Shown here: positions 50,654 to 58,912 of the stretch, piece by piece
Numbering within the stretch: the stretch's first letter is position 1
Layout of the letters: each line of letters starts with the position of its first letter
Source: CBDEFX01 sp965237635
Lineage (GTDB): Bacteria; Chloroflexota; Dehalococcoidia; Lucifugimonadales; CAUZJF01
NCBI GenBank assembly: GCA_965237635.1
Contig: CBDEFX010000001.1
Coordinates: 1 to 64,000, forward strand
Reading direction: 5' to 3'
Length of the DNA stretch: 64,000 nucleotides
Made by a program: the position numbers and the translations under genes
Notes under the pieces: generated by a model
Database searches by the model: none
Seen by the model: only the letters and a program-made list of their open reading frames with translations
What the model was told of the DNA's origin: nothing

Positions 50654-50670
50654 TAATGGGGTCCACCTTA

Positions 50671-50716
50671 GTCCTCCTATGATGGTGCGGGTCCAGACTC
50701 GGAGCCCCCGTTTCAT
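50671..50716 (-). pseudogene. Detached 5' end of the IS3-interrupted lipoprotein gene
   Basis: The ATG at 50716 begins MKRGLRVWTRTIIGG. Removing IS3 copy 2 and one GTC joins it in frame with LVVLLMVAVAGCADA, giving a textbook lipoprotein signal peptide. AGGA-type ribosome site just upstream. Confidence 0.75.
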
Positions 50717-50749
50717 TCCTGTTCCCTGCTTTGAAGCCTCATCGAATAA

Positions 50750-51193
50750 TCATCCTATTCCTCTGAGAAAATTGAGTCGCAGCAGGAAAGTCCTCTGCCC
50801 TGACGCACCGCTCACCCATTGCGTGGGAGTGGTCCTACATTGAATAGGACGTATCGGCTCAAGCAAAAGTTCCCCGATAGCAACGAAGCCCGCGCGATGC
50901 CAACGGTCCTGGATTGTTCGCTTGAGCCCATACTTGATAGTACGCTTCAAATCAATAAAGCGTTCCCTCACGGAAGTGATCTGGTGGTGTCGGCTCAGGT
51001 GATGACCGGACTTAGCTGGCAACCTTCCTGGGGAACAGAGCATACATATCGGTCCTTCCGGCTTGACGGGATCCGCTGCCTCGCCGAACACGTGACGCAC
51101 ACCACCGTACTTCATCCTGACCTCCCAGATTCCTGCGATCAGGAATAACGCGGAAGACGGGACCATTGCGAGAAACCATAGCAATGCTGTCAT
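50750..51193 (-). CDS. Small membrane-anchored hypothetical protein (147 aa, doubtful C-terminus)
   Basis: ATG at 51193, four bases after the stop of the upstream membrane protein. One N-terminal transmembrane helix (MTALLWFLAMVPSSALFLIAGIW region), then a soluble part with CMLC. Codon use toward the end is less convincing. No family. Probably a coupled partner of the six-helix protein. Confidence 0.45.
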   Translation of the reverse strand: MTALLWFLAMVPSSALFLIAGIWEVRMKYGGVRHVFGEAADPVKPEGPICMLCSPGRLPAKSGHHLSRHHQITSVRERFIDLKRTIKYGLKRTIQDRWHRAGFVAIGELLLEPIRPIQCRTTPTQWVSGASGQRTFLLRLNFLRGIG

Positions 51194-51196
51194 CGA

Positions 51197-51826
51197 CTAC
51201 GAATCACCCAACGTTGCTCTTTCGTCGCCTTGCCTCCATCTGAGAACGTTCCATACCGCAAGCCCTACAAGGACCAGCGCGACAGGCCCATACCAGTGCG
51301 CAGTTGTCAGGAATACTGGCGGTGCAAGGGATGCCCCCAGGTACAGCAAGGACAGTCCCAGCCCCAGAAAACCCCAACGCCCCCTGTTACCGTCGCTCCA
51401 GATGATCGCAGACCCCGCAACGACCCCTATCAATCCAATCGGCGCCAGGACGGCTGACCAGTACGGGGCTCGCGTTAAAGTCAATGAAGGAAGCGATACC
51501 GCGATGAAGAACGCACTGAGGGCCACCGAGCAGCAAGCAGCAACCAACGACGCAACGGCAAGGTGGCTCACGAGTAACCTGTGTCCTCGTAACCGGCGGA
51601 GGTACTGCCTCGCTATCCAGCCCACACAGAATGCCAAGGATGCCGCTCCGCCATAGATGACTGTGAGGGCGAAGACGAACGCGACGGGGTGGGAATCTAG
51701 AGAGAGGTTTCCATAGATGGCCGTCGCGCTGGAGAGGCTCGCCAGTACGCCGACCGGGAAGAACCAGGCATGCTTTAGCCCGAATCCACCGAAGGAGGGC
51801 GTCGGATTAGCGTCCTGAGGCGGCAA
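51197..51826 (-). CDS. Six-helix membrane protein truncated at its N-terminus by IS1380 copy 2
   Basis: From KHAWFFPVGV onward (51778 leftward) the frame encodes about six hydrophobic helices (e.g. VAFVFALTVIYGGAASLAFC, LGLSLLYLGASLAPPVFL, GPVALVLVGLAVWNVL). The first ~17 residues (MPPQDANPTPSFGGFGL) are read from the IS end, so the native start is lost. Unknown function; possible permease-like or anti-sigma-like partner of the small gene that follows. Confidence 0.6.
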   Translation of the reverse strand: MPPQDANPTPSFGGFGLKHAWFFPVGVLASLSSATAIYGNLSLDSHPVAFVFALTVIYGGAASLAFCVGWIARQYLRRLRGHRLLVSHLAVASLVAACCSVALSAFFIAVSLPSLTLTRAPYWSAVLAPIGLIGVVAGSAIIWSDGNRGRWGFLGLGLSLLYLGASLAPPVFLTTAHWYGPVALVLVGLAVWNVLRWRQGDERATLGDS

Positions 51827-53468
51827 GAAGGCGCTCCTGTGCTTCTAGGATAATGGTTTTGTAGCAAAAAAACGGCCCCGGAAAAGGAGCACCCAGTAGA
51901 TGCTGCCACGCAACCACCCCGACCGGATCCCCAAATCACCTTCGACGACCGCCGCTTGGTGGCCAATGCCGGGCTGCTCCTTCCGGCCACCCTGGCGCGG
52001 CACCTCGGCCTGCCCGAACTCGTCCGGCAGCGCCTCGACCTGGGCGATGCCCCGGGGCGGGCGAACACGAGCGACAAGATGATGACGCTGGTGGCGTCTG
52101 CGCTGGCTGGGGGCGACTGCATTGACGACGCCGATGTGTTGCGCACCGGGGGGACGGCCTGCACCCTGGGCGGCACGGTCAAGGCGCCATCCACCCTGGG
52201 CACCTTTCCTGCGCAGCTTCCGGTGGGGCCACGTCCGTCAACTCAACCGGGTGAGCCGCGAGTTGCTGGCCCGGGCTTGGCAGGCCGGGGCGGGACCCGG
52301 CGACGGGCCCCTGACCATTGACCTGGACTCCACCATCTGCGAGACCTACGGACTGGCCAAGGAGGGCGCCCGCCACCACGGCTATACCGGCAAGCGGGGC
52401 TACCACCCGCTGCCGGCCATCGCCGCCGGCACCGGAGACGTGCTGATGTCCCGGCTGCGCGAGGGCCGGGCCAACACCGCCCGCGGCGCCGCCCACTTCC
52501 TGCGGGAGACGGTGGGACGGGTGCGCTACGCCGGGGCCGACGGACGACTCACGCTACGGGCCGACAGCGGGTTCTACACTCATGGCGTGGTATCCGTCTG
52601 CCGCAAGATGGATGTCCGCTTCTCCATCACCATCCGCCAGCACAAAAGCCTGCACAATCTCATCGAGGCGATACCCGAAGATGCCTGGACGCCGATTCCT
52701 TACTGGATGGACGGTGCCGCCGATGTGGCCGAGACCACCTGCACCCCCTTCCAGGCCGAGGCGGGTGAAGCCGACGCCCGGTTCCCAACTGGCCCTCTTC
52801 GCCAAATACAGCTATCATGGCTTCATCACCGACCGGGACGGGGAGTTGCTCGAACTGGAGGCTGACCATCGCCGCCACGCCGAGATCGAGAATGCCATAC
52901 GCGACCTCAAGTACGGCGTCGGGCTGAACCATCTCCCCTCGGGCCGCTTCGCCGCCAACGGCGCCTGGCTGGCCGTCCAGACGATGGCCCACAACCTGGC
53001 CCGCTGGACGGCGCGGATCGGTCTGGGAGAGCGGATAGCCACCACCAAGACCCTCCGGCGGCGGTTCTTCTCCCTGGCCGGACGGCTCACCCGCTCGGCA
53101 CGCCGGTTGACCCTGCATCTTCCGGATCGCTGGCCTTGGGCTGAGAAGTTCAGCCGCGCCTTGGCCCGGCTGCGAGCCATTCCACTCCCGGCCTGACGGC
53201 ACCGTCGGCGACCGACCCACCCACCGGACAACCGAAGATCCCCGCAGACTCGTGCCAGCCCGGTCCGAGAGAGTTCCCTGCTGCGTATTCTCTCGCTATC
53301 CCGCGCATCGCAACTCCCGCAGACGGCCATAGGGGCCCCTGTGCGGCGATGAAGACCGTCCGCCGACCTCCCTACCCCAAATGGAACCCAGGCTATTTCC
53401 CCTGTAGCTCCCTCACCCCCCTTCCGCTTTCCTCACGCCGTCCATCGGTGTCCTTCGGTGGATTCGGG
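51779..53468 (+). mobile_element. IS1380-family insertion sequence, copy 2 (decayed, inverted)
   Basis: Same terminal repeats as copy 1 (CCCGAATCCACCGAAGGA at 51779 and complement ending 53468) and near-identical throughout, but on the opposite strand. Flanks TTTAG and ATTAA do not match, so no target duplication survives; both neighbouring genes are cut at its edges, which suggests a deletion on at least one side. Confidence 0.85.
51900..53196 (+). pseudogene. IS1380-family transposase, inactivated copy
   Basis: Compared with copy 1: a 2-base insertion near 51932 (GGATCCCCAAATC versus GGATCCAAATC), a 1-base insertion near 52205 (ACCTTTCCTG versus ACCTTCCTG) and a 32-base deletion near 52762 between two GGCGG repeats (…GAGGCGG|GTGAAG…). 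Each breaks the frame, so no full transposase can be made. Elsewhere the DNA is nearly the same, so decay is recent or partly an assembly effect. Confidence 0.85.
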
Positions 53469-53962
53469 ATTAACTCTTTGAGCCCGGCAAGCGATACTTC
53501 GCGCTCGTTAATGAGCATGTCCGTTATCTGCCTCAACCTGCGGGACATGACGACCGCGAGGGAGCCCATCACCGCGGCCCCAATCTCTGGGGACCTCTCC
53601 AGTACTCTTCTCAGCATCTGCGACTCGATGCGAATCAATACGCTCGACTCCCAGGCCAGCGCGGAGAGGGCGTATTTGGACGGCTCAACGAGGGCCGACC
53701 ACCCCAAAATCTCGCCGGGTCGGCAGACCGCTACGATCGTGCGACGGGCCCGCTTGCCGTGCCGTCCGCGCAACGCCTTCTGCAGGGCTATCTGACCTTC
53801 TGAGACCACGTACAGGTGGGACGCCTCGCGTCCCTCTTTGAATATGAGAGCGTCCTCGACTGCCGCGAACCGCGAGCAAAGGGGGGCGAATCTAGAGACC
53901 TGTTCCTCAGTCAGTGTCCTGAACAGCTCGCTACTACGCAGGAACGCTGTGTGGTTCGCCAT
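53393..53962 (-). CDS. Cyclic-nucleotide-binding (Crp/Fnr sensor) domain protein, 3' end altered by IS1380
   Basis: ATG at 53962 is preferred over upstream Mets. The cNMP beta-roll is clear: FRTLTEEQVSRFAPLCSRFA, DALIFKEGREASHLYVVSEG, CRPGEILGWSALVEPSKYAL, ESSVLIRIESQMLRRVLERS, followed by the dimer helix (GSLAVVMSRRLRQITDMLIN). The coding sequence meets the IS end after LKELI; the last ~20 residues are IS-derived. No DNA-binding HTH is left: either the IS removed it or the native protein was a sensor-only form. Confidence 0.75.
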   Translation of the reverse strand: MANHTAFLRSSELFRTLTEEQVSRFAPLCSRFAAVEDALIFKEGREASHLYVVSEGQIALQKALRGRHGKRARRTIVAVCRPGEILGWSALVEPSKYALSALAWESSVLIRIESQMLRRVLERSPEIGAAVMGSLAVVMSRRLRQITDMLINEREVSLAGLKELIPNPPKDTDGRREESGRGVRELQGK

Positions 53963-54129
53963 AGCCTTCACCCTCGAGTAGAGTTGCTTGTCAGGGCCAG
54001 TCCGGTTGGTGGAAACTACGCCGGTTCGTAGCCGCATCGTGCGGCATACGTCCGACAGTGTCCTTGCATCGCGAGAGTATACAGGCTGAGCGGAACTGTC
54101 AACATTGTGCGCCTTTTCACAACTAGATT

Positions 54130-54181
54130 CGTAACGTTACGCGGTTTCCACAAAGATAACACCACTGTGAATGCTTTCACA
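54130..54181. promoter_or_regulatory. CRP-like site and nearby palindrome upstream of the cNMP-domain gene
   Basis: TGTGA-ATGCTT-TCACA (54166-54181) matches the CRP consensus TGTGA-N6-TCACA exactly. CGTAACGTTACG (54130-54141) is a perfect 12-base palindrome. Both lie in an AT-rich leader ~170-220 bases before the Crp-like gene's start and could control it. Confidence 0.55.
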
Positions 54182-54226
54182 AACAGGTATTCGTTGTACA
54201 CATAACGTCGTTTTCAGACTTCGTAG

Positions 54227-54247
54227 GGGCAGGTTTAAAACCTGCCC
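54227..54247. repeat. GTAGGGGC palindrome 1
   Basis: GGGCAGGTTT-A-AAACCTGCCC, framed by GTA before and TTG after. One of three related hairpins in 300 bases; the gap 53963-54585 otherwise holds no gene. Confidence 0.65.
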
Positions 54248-54493
54248 TTGTGCCTTTGTCCGAGAAGGTCGCCTCCAAACCTCAGCCCTCGACAACCCCG
54301 AACATCGGTGCTATACTTACATTTAGGGACAGACCCAAGCGGCCTGTCCCATTTCTTTGCCCAACTGTCCCACGGTGTACCAAAGCCCCAAGCTGAGAGG
54401 AACACAATGGAACAAAATGGAACACATTTTTTAGGACCTTACCAACTCCGTTCATCAGCCCCACCAACAGTGCTTCGCCTCTGTATAATGTAG

Positions 54494-54512
54494 GGGCGCA
54501 TGGCGTGCGCCC
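54494..54512. repeat. GTAGGGGC palindrome 2
   Basis: GGGCGCA-TGGCG-TGCGCCC with the same GTAGG... and ...CCTTG borders as the other two, preceded by TATAAT. Confidence 0.6.
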
Positions 54513-54526
54513 TTGCCTGCACGTAG

Positions 54527-54547
54527 GGGCGGGTTTCAAACCCGCCC
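54527..54547. repeat. GTAGGGGC palindrome 3
   Basis: GGGCGGGTTT-C-AAACCCGCCC with GTAGG/CCTTG borders, 39 bases before the D-aminoacylase start. Such GTAGGGGC...GCCCTTG hairpins are widespread dispersed repeats in many genomes. Confidence 0.65.
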
Positions 54548-54585
54548 TTGGGACAGCCCTAGTACCCTCTGAACCTGGAGAAGAT

Positions 54586-56160
54586 ATGTTGGACTTGCTA
54601 ATCAAGGATGGCACCGTGATCGACGGTAGCGGTAGCCCCGGCTTTCGCGCGGCGGTGCTGGTGAAGGACGAGCGCGTGACCGTCCATCGTGGAGACGCCT
54701 CAGACCTCGAGGCGGACCGTATCATAGACGCCTCGGGGCACGTCGTATGTCCGGGGTTCGTGGACCTGCACTCGCACGCCGGCCTAACGATACTCGGTGA
54801 ACCCCATCACGACCCGAAGGTGCGGCAGGGCGTTACCACGGAGCTCATCGGCATCGATGGGGTTTCATATGCCCCGTTCAAGAGCCAGGAGGAGCTACGT
54901 CGTTATATCTGGCTCGATTCCGGCTTCAACGGCTACCCGCCTATGCCTGCCGACTGGCTCACCGTGGCCGAGCATCTCGGCAAGTATGACAACAGTGTCG
55001 CCATCAACATCGCCTACATCCTCGGCAACTCGCCGGTGCGCATCTGGAGCGTAGGCTGGAACGACCGCCCGGCGACCGAGTCTGAGCTGGAGGACATGCG
55101 GTCGGTCGTAAGGGAGGCCATGGAAGAGGGCGCCTGGGGGTTGTCTACCGGCCTCGACTATCCGCCCGGCTCTTACGCCGACACGGAAGAGCTGACGGCA
55201 CTTGCGGAAGTCTCGGCACGCCTCGGCGGCTTCTACCACACACACACGAGGGCCAGTCTCAGATCGAAGGGGCTACTCGCGCCGTGGGAGGAGGCACTGG
55301 AGATTGGAAGGGGGAGCGGCAGCCCTGTCCACCTAACGCATTACAGGCAGACCGCCCAGGGCGTTGGAAGCCACATGGACTATCTCGGCCTGGTAGAAGA
55401 CGCCAGAGACCAAGGAATGGACGTTACGTTCGACTGTTACACGTATCCGTACTCCGGTACCAGTATTACGATTGTGCTGCCCCACTGGGCAAAGGACGGC
55501 GGCCCTGAGCGCCTGATGGCCGCGCTCAAGGACCCCGACGACCGGTCCAGATTGAAGGCGGAGATAGCGGCAGAGACGCTCGAAAACAACTGGCTGACCA
55601 ACTTCAAGCAACCGCAGAACCGGGATTACGACGGCAGGCTGCTGACAGATATCGCCGAGATGCGCTCGCAAGACCCGGCCGACGCCCTCTTCGAGCTGCT
55701 CGTACAGGAGAATCTGGGCATCTCCACCGTGTCGCTCGGCACCAATCCGCACACGCTCCCGGCCTTCGTTGCCCACCCTTATGGGATGATCGCCAGCGAC
55801 GGGATACTATTGGGCGAGTACCCGAACCCCCGGAGCTACGGCTGCTTCCCAATAGTGCTGGCAGAGTTCGTCCGTGCCGAAAAGCATCTGCGACTTCCCG
55901 AGGCGGTCCGGAAGATGACCTCCTTCCCTGCGCAGCGCCTCGGCCTTCCGGACCGAGGCCTGCTGAGAGACGGCTTCAAGGCCGACGTAGTCATCTTCAA
56001 CCCCGACACGGTGAAAACTCACGCCACCAGAGAAGACCCGAAACAGTACCCGGTCGGCATCGAATACGTGATAGTTAACGGGCAGGTGGTCATCGATGGC
56101 GGCGAGAACACGGGCGCGCTCCCCGGCCGCGCCCTCCGAAGAGGCCGCCCATCGACATAG
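54586..56160 (+). CDS. N-acyl-D-amino-acid deacylase (D-aminoacylase) family amidohydrolase
   Basis: 524 residues from the ATG at 54586 (GGAG six bases before). Amidohydrolase hallmarks: LLIKDGTVIDGSGSPGF start, metal motif GFVDLHSHAG (H62, H64), GVTTELIG, TGLDYPPGSYADTEEL, YHTHTR, HLTHYRQ and DVTFDCYTYPYSGTS (the D-aminoacylase YPY motif), ending DGFKADVVIFNPDTV. It should release D-amino acids from N-acyl forms in the cytoplasm; exact substrate unknown. Confidence 0.88.
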   Translation: MLDLLIKDGTVIDGSGSPGFRAAVLVKDERVTVHRGDASDLEADRIIDASGHVVCPGFVDLHSHAGLTILGEPHHDPKVRQGVTTELIGIDGVSYAPFKSQEELRRYIWLDSGFNGYPPMPADWLTVAEHLGKYDNSVAINIAYILGNSPVRIWSVGWNDRPATESELEDMRSVVREAMEEGAWGLSTGLDYPPGSYADTEELTALAEVSARLGGFYHTHTRASLRSKGLLAPWEEALEIGRGSGSPVHLTHYRQTAQGVGSHMDYLGLVEDARDQGMDVTFDCYTYPYSGTSITIVLPHWAKDGGPERLMAALKDPDDRSRLKAEIAAETLENNWLTNFKQPQNRDYDGRLLTDIAEMRSQDPADALFELLVQENLGISTVSLGTNPHTLPAFVAHPYGMIASDGILLGEYPNPRSYGCFPIVLAEFVRAEKHLRLPEAVRKMTSFPAQRLGLPDRGLLRDGFKADVVIFNPDTVKTHATREDPKQYPVGIEYVIVNGQVVIDGGENTGALPGRALRRGRPST

Positions 56161-56162
56161 AG

Positions 56163-57113
56163 CTACGGCGCCGCCTCCGTGGATGGGGTCCAGGTATCGG
56201 CCAGCGGGTCGTAGACCTCCGCCGAGTTCTTGGGCAACGGCTGGCGTCTACTGCCACTGACCCCACCCACAACCAGCACCCGGCCGTCCGAGAGCACTGT
56301 TGCCGTGTGCTCCGCGCGGTTTTCTAAGTTATTCGCAGCCTCTGACCAGGTGTCGGTCGAGGGGTCATATATCTCCGGCGTCTTGCTGCCGCCTCCTGTG
56401 ACGAGAACTCTCCCGTCAGAGAGTAGTGTCATCGTGTGATTCATCCGGCCCTTTGCCATTTCCCCAGCCGAGGACCAGGTCCCAGACGATGGATCGTATA
56501 TCTCTGCGGATGCGAGGTTTCCGTTGTTTCCACCGCCGGTGACAAGTACCCTGCGGTCCCCGAGGGCGGCCGCGGTAGGCAGCCACCGGCCTTTGTTCAT
56601 GCTGCCGGTCGGAGATGACGAACCCGTTAGCGTGTCGAAAAGGTCAATTGAGTCCGACGGGCCGCGGTCCCACCCGCCTATGTACAGCACCTTTCCGTCC
56701 CCAAGGAGCACACTTGTATGCTCCTGACGTGTCCTGTACTCACCTGACGTGGCTTCGCCGGCAGGGGTCCATGCGCCGGAAGACGCGTCGTAAATCGCTG
56801 CCGAGGGTCCGAGTCCGCCCACCGCCATCACCATGCCGTTCTCCAGCATGTCTAGCAATATAGCGGGTCTGTTGATTTGCCTGGCGGTGAGAAGGACCGT
56901 CTCGTCGGGCATGTCGCCAGCGAGTGACCAGGTCTCGGTGGACGGATCGTATACCTCCGAGGAGGCGAAGGATCCCTCCCAGGTGACCTCCGCATTGGAC
57001 GCGGAAGTCTCATACTCATCTGTAAACCGCCCGATACCAACACTTCGCCGTCCTCGAGTAGGACTGCCCCATGCCATCTGCGCGGCTCTGTCATCGGAGC
57101 CGTCGGCGACCAA
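56163..57113 (-). CDS. Kelch-repeat lipoprotein, C-terminal part (frameshifted)
   Basis: Contains at least five kelch blades, each with EIYDPSTDTW followed by R(M/A)-H-T-x-T-LLSDGRVLVTGG. The first ~30 residues from the nominal start are out of frame; true homology begins at FTDEYETSASNAEV. Together with the upstream frame (56852-57571) it makes one ~470-residue secreted beta-propeller. The break is at ~57024-57030 in an AAA/CCGCCC context. Confidence 0.72.
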   Translation of the reverse strand: MVADGSDDRAAQMAWGSPTRGRRSVGIGRFTDEYETSASNAEVTWEGSFASSEVYDPSTETWSLAGDMPDETVLLTARQINRPAILLDMLENGMVMAVGGLGPSAAIYDASSGAWTPAGEATSGEYRTRQEHTSVLLGDGKVLYIGGWDRGPSDSIDLFDTLTGSSSPTGSMNKGRWLPTAAALGDRRVLVTGGGNNGNLASAEIYDPSSGTWSSAGEMAKGRMNHTMTLLSDGRVLVTGGGSKTPEIYDPSTDTWSEAANNLENRAEHTATVLSDGRVLVVGGVSGSRRQPLPKNSAEVYDPLADTWTPSTEAAP

Positions 57114-57571
57114 CGGTCGGTTGAAGGGTCGTAGATCTCAGCCGAGACTACGCCCGTAGGAGGAGGGCGAGGTGGAGGCCAAGTACCACTTCCTGCGGTC
57201 TGACCGCCCGTAACAAGCACCCGGCCGTCCTCGAGCAGCGTCGCAGTATGGTTGTACAGAACGGCCTGCGTCATGTCTCCCTCCGCCCTCGGTATGGGAG
57301 TGGCCGTTGGCCGTGGAGTACGCGTAGGCGGAAATACGAAAACGGACGCTGGAGCTTGAGCTGGAGCGACCTCGGCCGCGGGCGCAGTGGCGGGAGGCGC
57401 GGCGAGAGTGGGAGCTGGTGCGACTGCCGCTGGCGGTACGGCCGTGGCGATGGGTGGAGGGTTGGCACTAGTGCCGCAGGCGGCGCCCAGCGCCGTCACC
57501 GCGATGGTGGCCGACGTCGCCAGAAGCAAACTGCCGACCGTGGGTTGTCCTTGGAATTCGCCGAGCATCAT
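56852..57571 (-). CDS. Kelch-repeat lipoprotein, N-terminal part (frameshifted)
   Basis: Signal peptide and lipobox LGAAC (Cys32), a long P/A/T linker, then the first kelch blades (HTATLLEDGRVLVTGG, EIYDPSTDRWSPTAPM, WHGAVLLEDGEVLVSGG). After VSGG the frame drifts into P/R-rich nonsense; a missing base near 57024-57030 would continue it into the next frame. Surface-anchored propeller, binding partner unknown. Confidence 0.75.
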   Translation of the reverse strand: MMLGEFQGQPTVGSLLLATSATIAVTALGAACGTSANPPPIATAVPPAAVAPAPTLAAPPATAPAAEVAPAQAPASVFVFPPTRTPRPTATPIPRAEGDMTQAVLYNHTATLLEDGRVLVTGGQTAGSGTWPPPRPPPTGVVSAEIYDPSTDRWSPTAPMTEPRRWHGAVLLEDGEVLVSGGLQMSMRLPRPMRRSPGRDPSPPRRYTIRPPRPGHSLATCPTRRSFSPPGKSTDPLYC

Positions 57572-57669
57572 GTGATTATGCCACTATGATAGCGCGTCGG
57601 GCTACGTTGGTGGATTGGGGCTCGGCTTCGTTCGTCGAGAACCCACAGCGAACAGAGGAATGTACGGGT

Positions 57670-58878
57670 TTACCGAAAGAAGTAGTCGCCGCACCACGGC
57701 TGGAACTCGGTCGCGAACATAGCGTCGGCTCGGCCTATTGCCCTTGGTGAGTCCGCCGTCACTCGACCCGCGTGCACCAGGGTGCGGCAGCGGACCGCTC
57801 CGAAGTAGAGGGCGGCCAAGTCCGCCGTCGATAAGACGAGCTCTGGCTCCGCGTCCGTCGGCCGACACTCGGCGCCGTCCGGCCCGGCCTCCAGCTCGAA
57901 GCGTCCCTGATTCCAGGGGCATGCCGAGTCCGACACCTCGAACCTCAGGCGGCCCTCTTGGGAGTAGCGTCTGCCGGAGAGTGCGGCGGGCAGGTCTATC
58001 AGTCTTAGCCAGATGCCGTCGCCAGGAGAGCGACGCAACCGACGGGGGTCGATCAGCATCCAGAGTAGAGGGTCGTCCATCGGCCGCTGTTGGGCCGCGA
58101 TGGACGTGATCAGGTCGACGCCGAAGCAGAACTGCCATAGTGCCGTGTAGGCCGAGTCCGCCGCCGCGACCAGCTCATTTACTGTAAGGGTGCGGTCGCC
58201 GCGGCCGATGCGGTAGAGCGCGTAGCCGTCGACATTGCCATCCGCCTCGTACACGACGTGGAAGAACGCGCTGGCGCCGCCTCGATCTCGTTCCGGGTCG
58301 CTGAGCCTGCTGTCCCAAAGGGTGTCGGTGCGCTTAATCATCCCCGGCCTGGCTGGCCAAATGCGGCTATAGACCTCGGGGAAGAAGACTCTCGCCTCGG
58401 CGGGCTCGACAAACCTCACTTGACCTTGTTGCTCTGGCGCCCTTGCGAGGGCGGTGTGCTGCCGTTCGATGCTCCAGCTCTCGTGGATGCAGGCCATGCC
58501 GAACCCGAATTGGCCGTAGATGCTACTTTCAGCCGCCCACAGCGCGGCCATAGGCTCGCCCGCGTTGTGAATATCCTGAAGCTGGCGTTGCGTCATTTGC
58601 GCGAAGATACCCCGCCTGCGGTGGGTCGGCTGGACGGAGACGTGGATGATCCCGGCGGCGGGCAGCGACCCTCCCGGCACGGCCATGACAAGTGACCGAG
58701 CCGCGGTCGTTCCGACCATCTGGCCACCGTCGAAAACAGCTAGCGCACGCTCAGGTTCGATGGTCGGGCTCGTGCGGCGCACGTCTTCCTCGCTCGTGTG
58801 CGCGCCGAACGCCCGGTTCCGCGCCCGTATGAACGCGCCGACCTCGTCAGGCGCTATGGGGCGCATCTCCATGTCCAT
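57670..58878 (-). CDS. Eis-like GNAT N-acetyltransferase
   Basis: 402 residues, the usual Eis length. N-terminal GNAT with acetyl-CoA loop SVQPTHRRRGIFAQM (~81-95), Tyr121 in IYGQFGFGMA where Eis has its general acid, a second GNAT-like middle domain and a C-terminal sterol-carrier-like domain (SACPWNQGRFELEAG ... LSTADLAALYFGA). Eis enzymes acetylate amines, including aminoglycosides; here the substrate is not known. ATG at 58878; MEMRP two codons later is an alternative. Confidence 0.85.
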   Translation of the reverse strand: MDMEMRPIAPDEVGAFIRARNRAFGAHTSEEDVRRTSPTIEPERALAVFDGGQMVGTTAARSLVMAVPGGSLPAAGIIHVSVQPTHRRRGIFAQMTQRQLQDIHNAGEPMAALWAAESSIYGQFGFGMACIHESWSIERQHTALARAPEQQGQVRFVEPAEARVFFPEVYSRIWPARPGMIKRTDTLWDSRLSDPERDRGGASAFFHVVYEADGNVDGYALYRIGRGDRTLTVNELVAAADSAYTALWQFCFGVDLITSIAAQQRPMDDPLLWMLIDPRRLRRSPGDGIWLRLIDLPAALSGRRYSQEGRLRFEVSDSACPWNQGRFELEAGPDGAECRPTDAEPELVLSTADLAALYFGAVRCRTLVHAGRVTADSPRAIGRADAMFATEFQPWCGDYFFR

Positions 58879-58912
58879 AGGTCCTCTTACTCCTGGTCGC
58901 GGGAGTTCATGC

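Larger units (their letters stand above)
49348..50670 (+). mobile_element. IS3-family insertion sequence, copy 2
   Basis: 1323 bases; ends TGAGGTGGTACCC (left) and TAAGGTGGACCCC (right, read inward), with target duplication GTC (49345-49347 and 50671-50673). Related to, but clearly different from, copy 1. Both transposase frames are intact. Confidence 0.88.
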
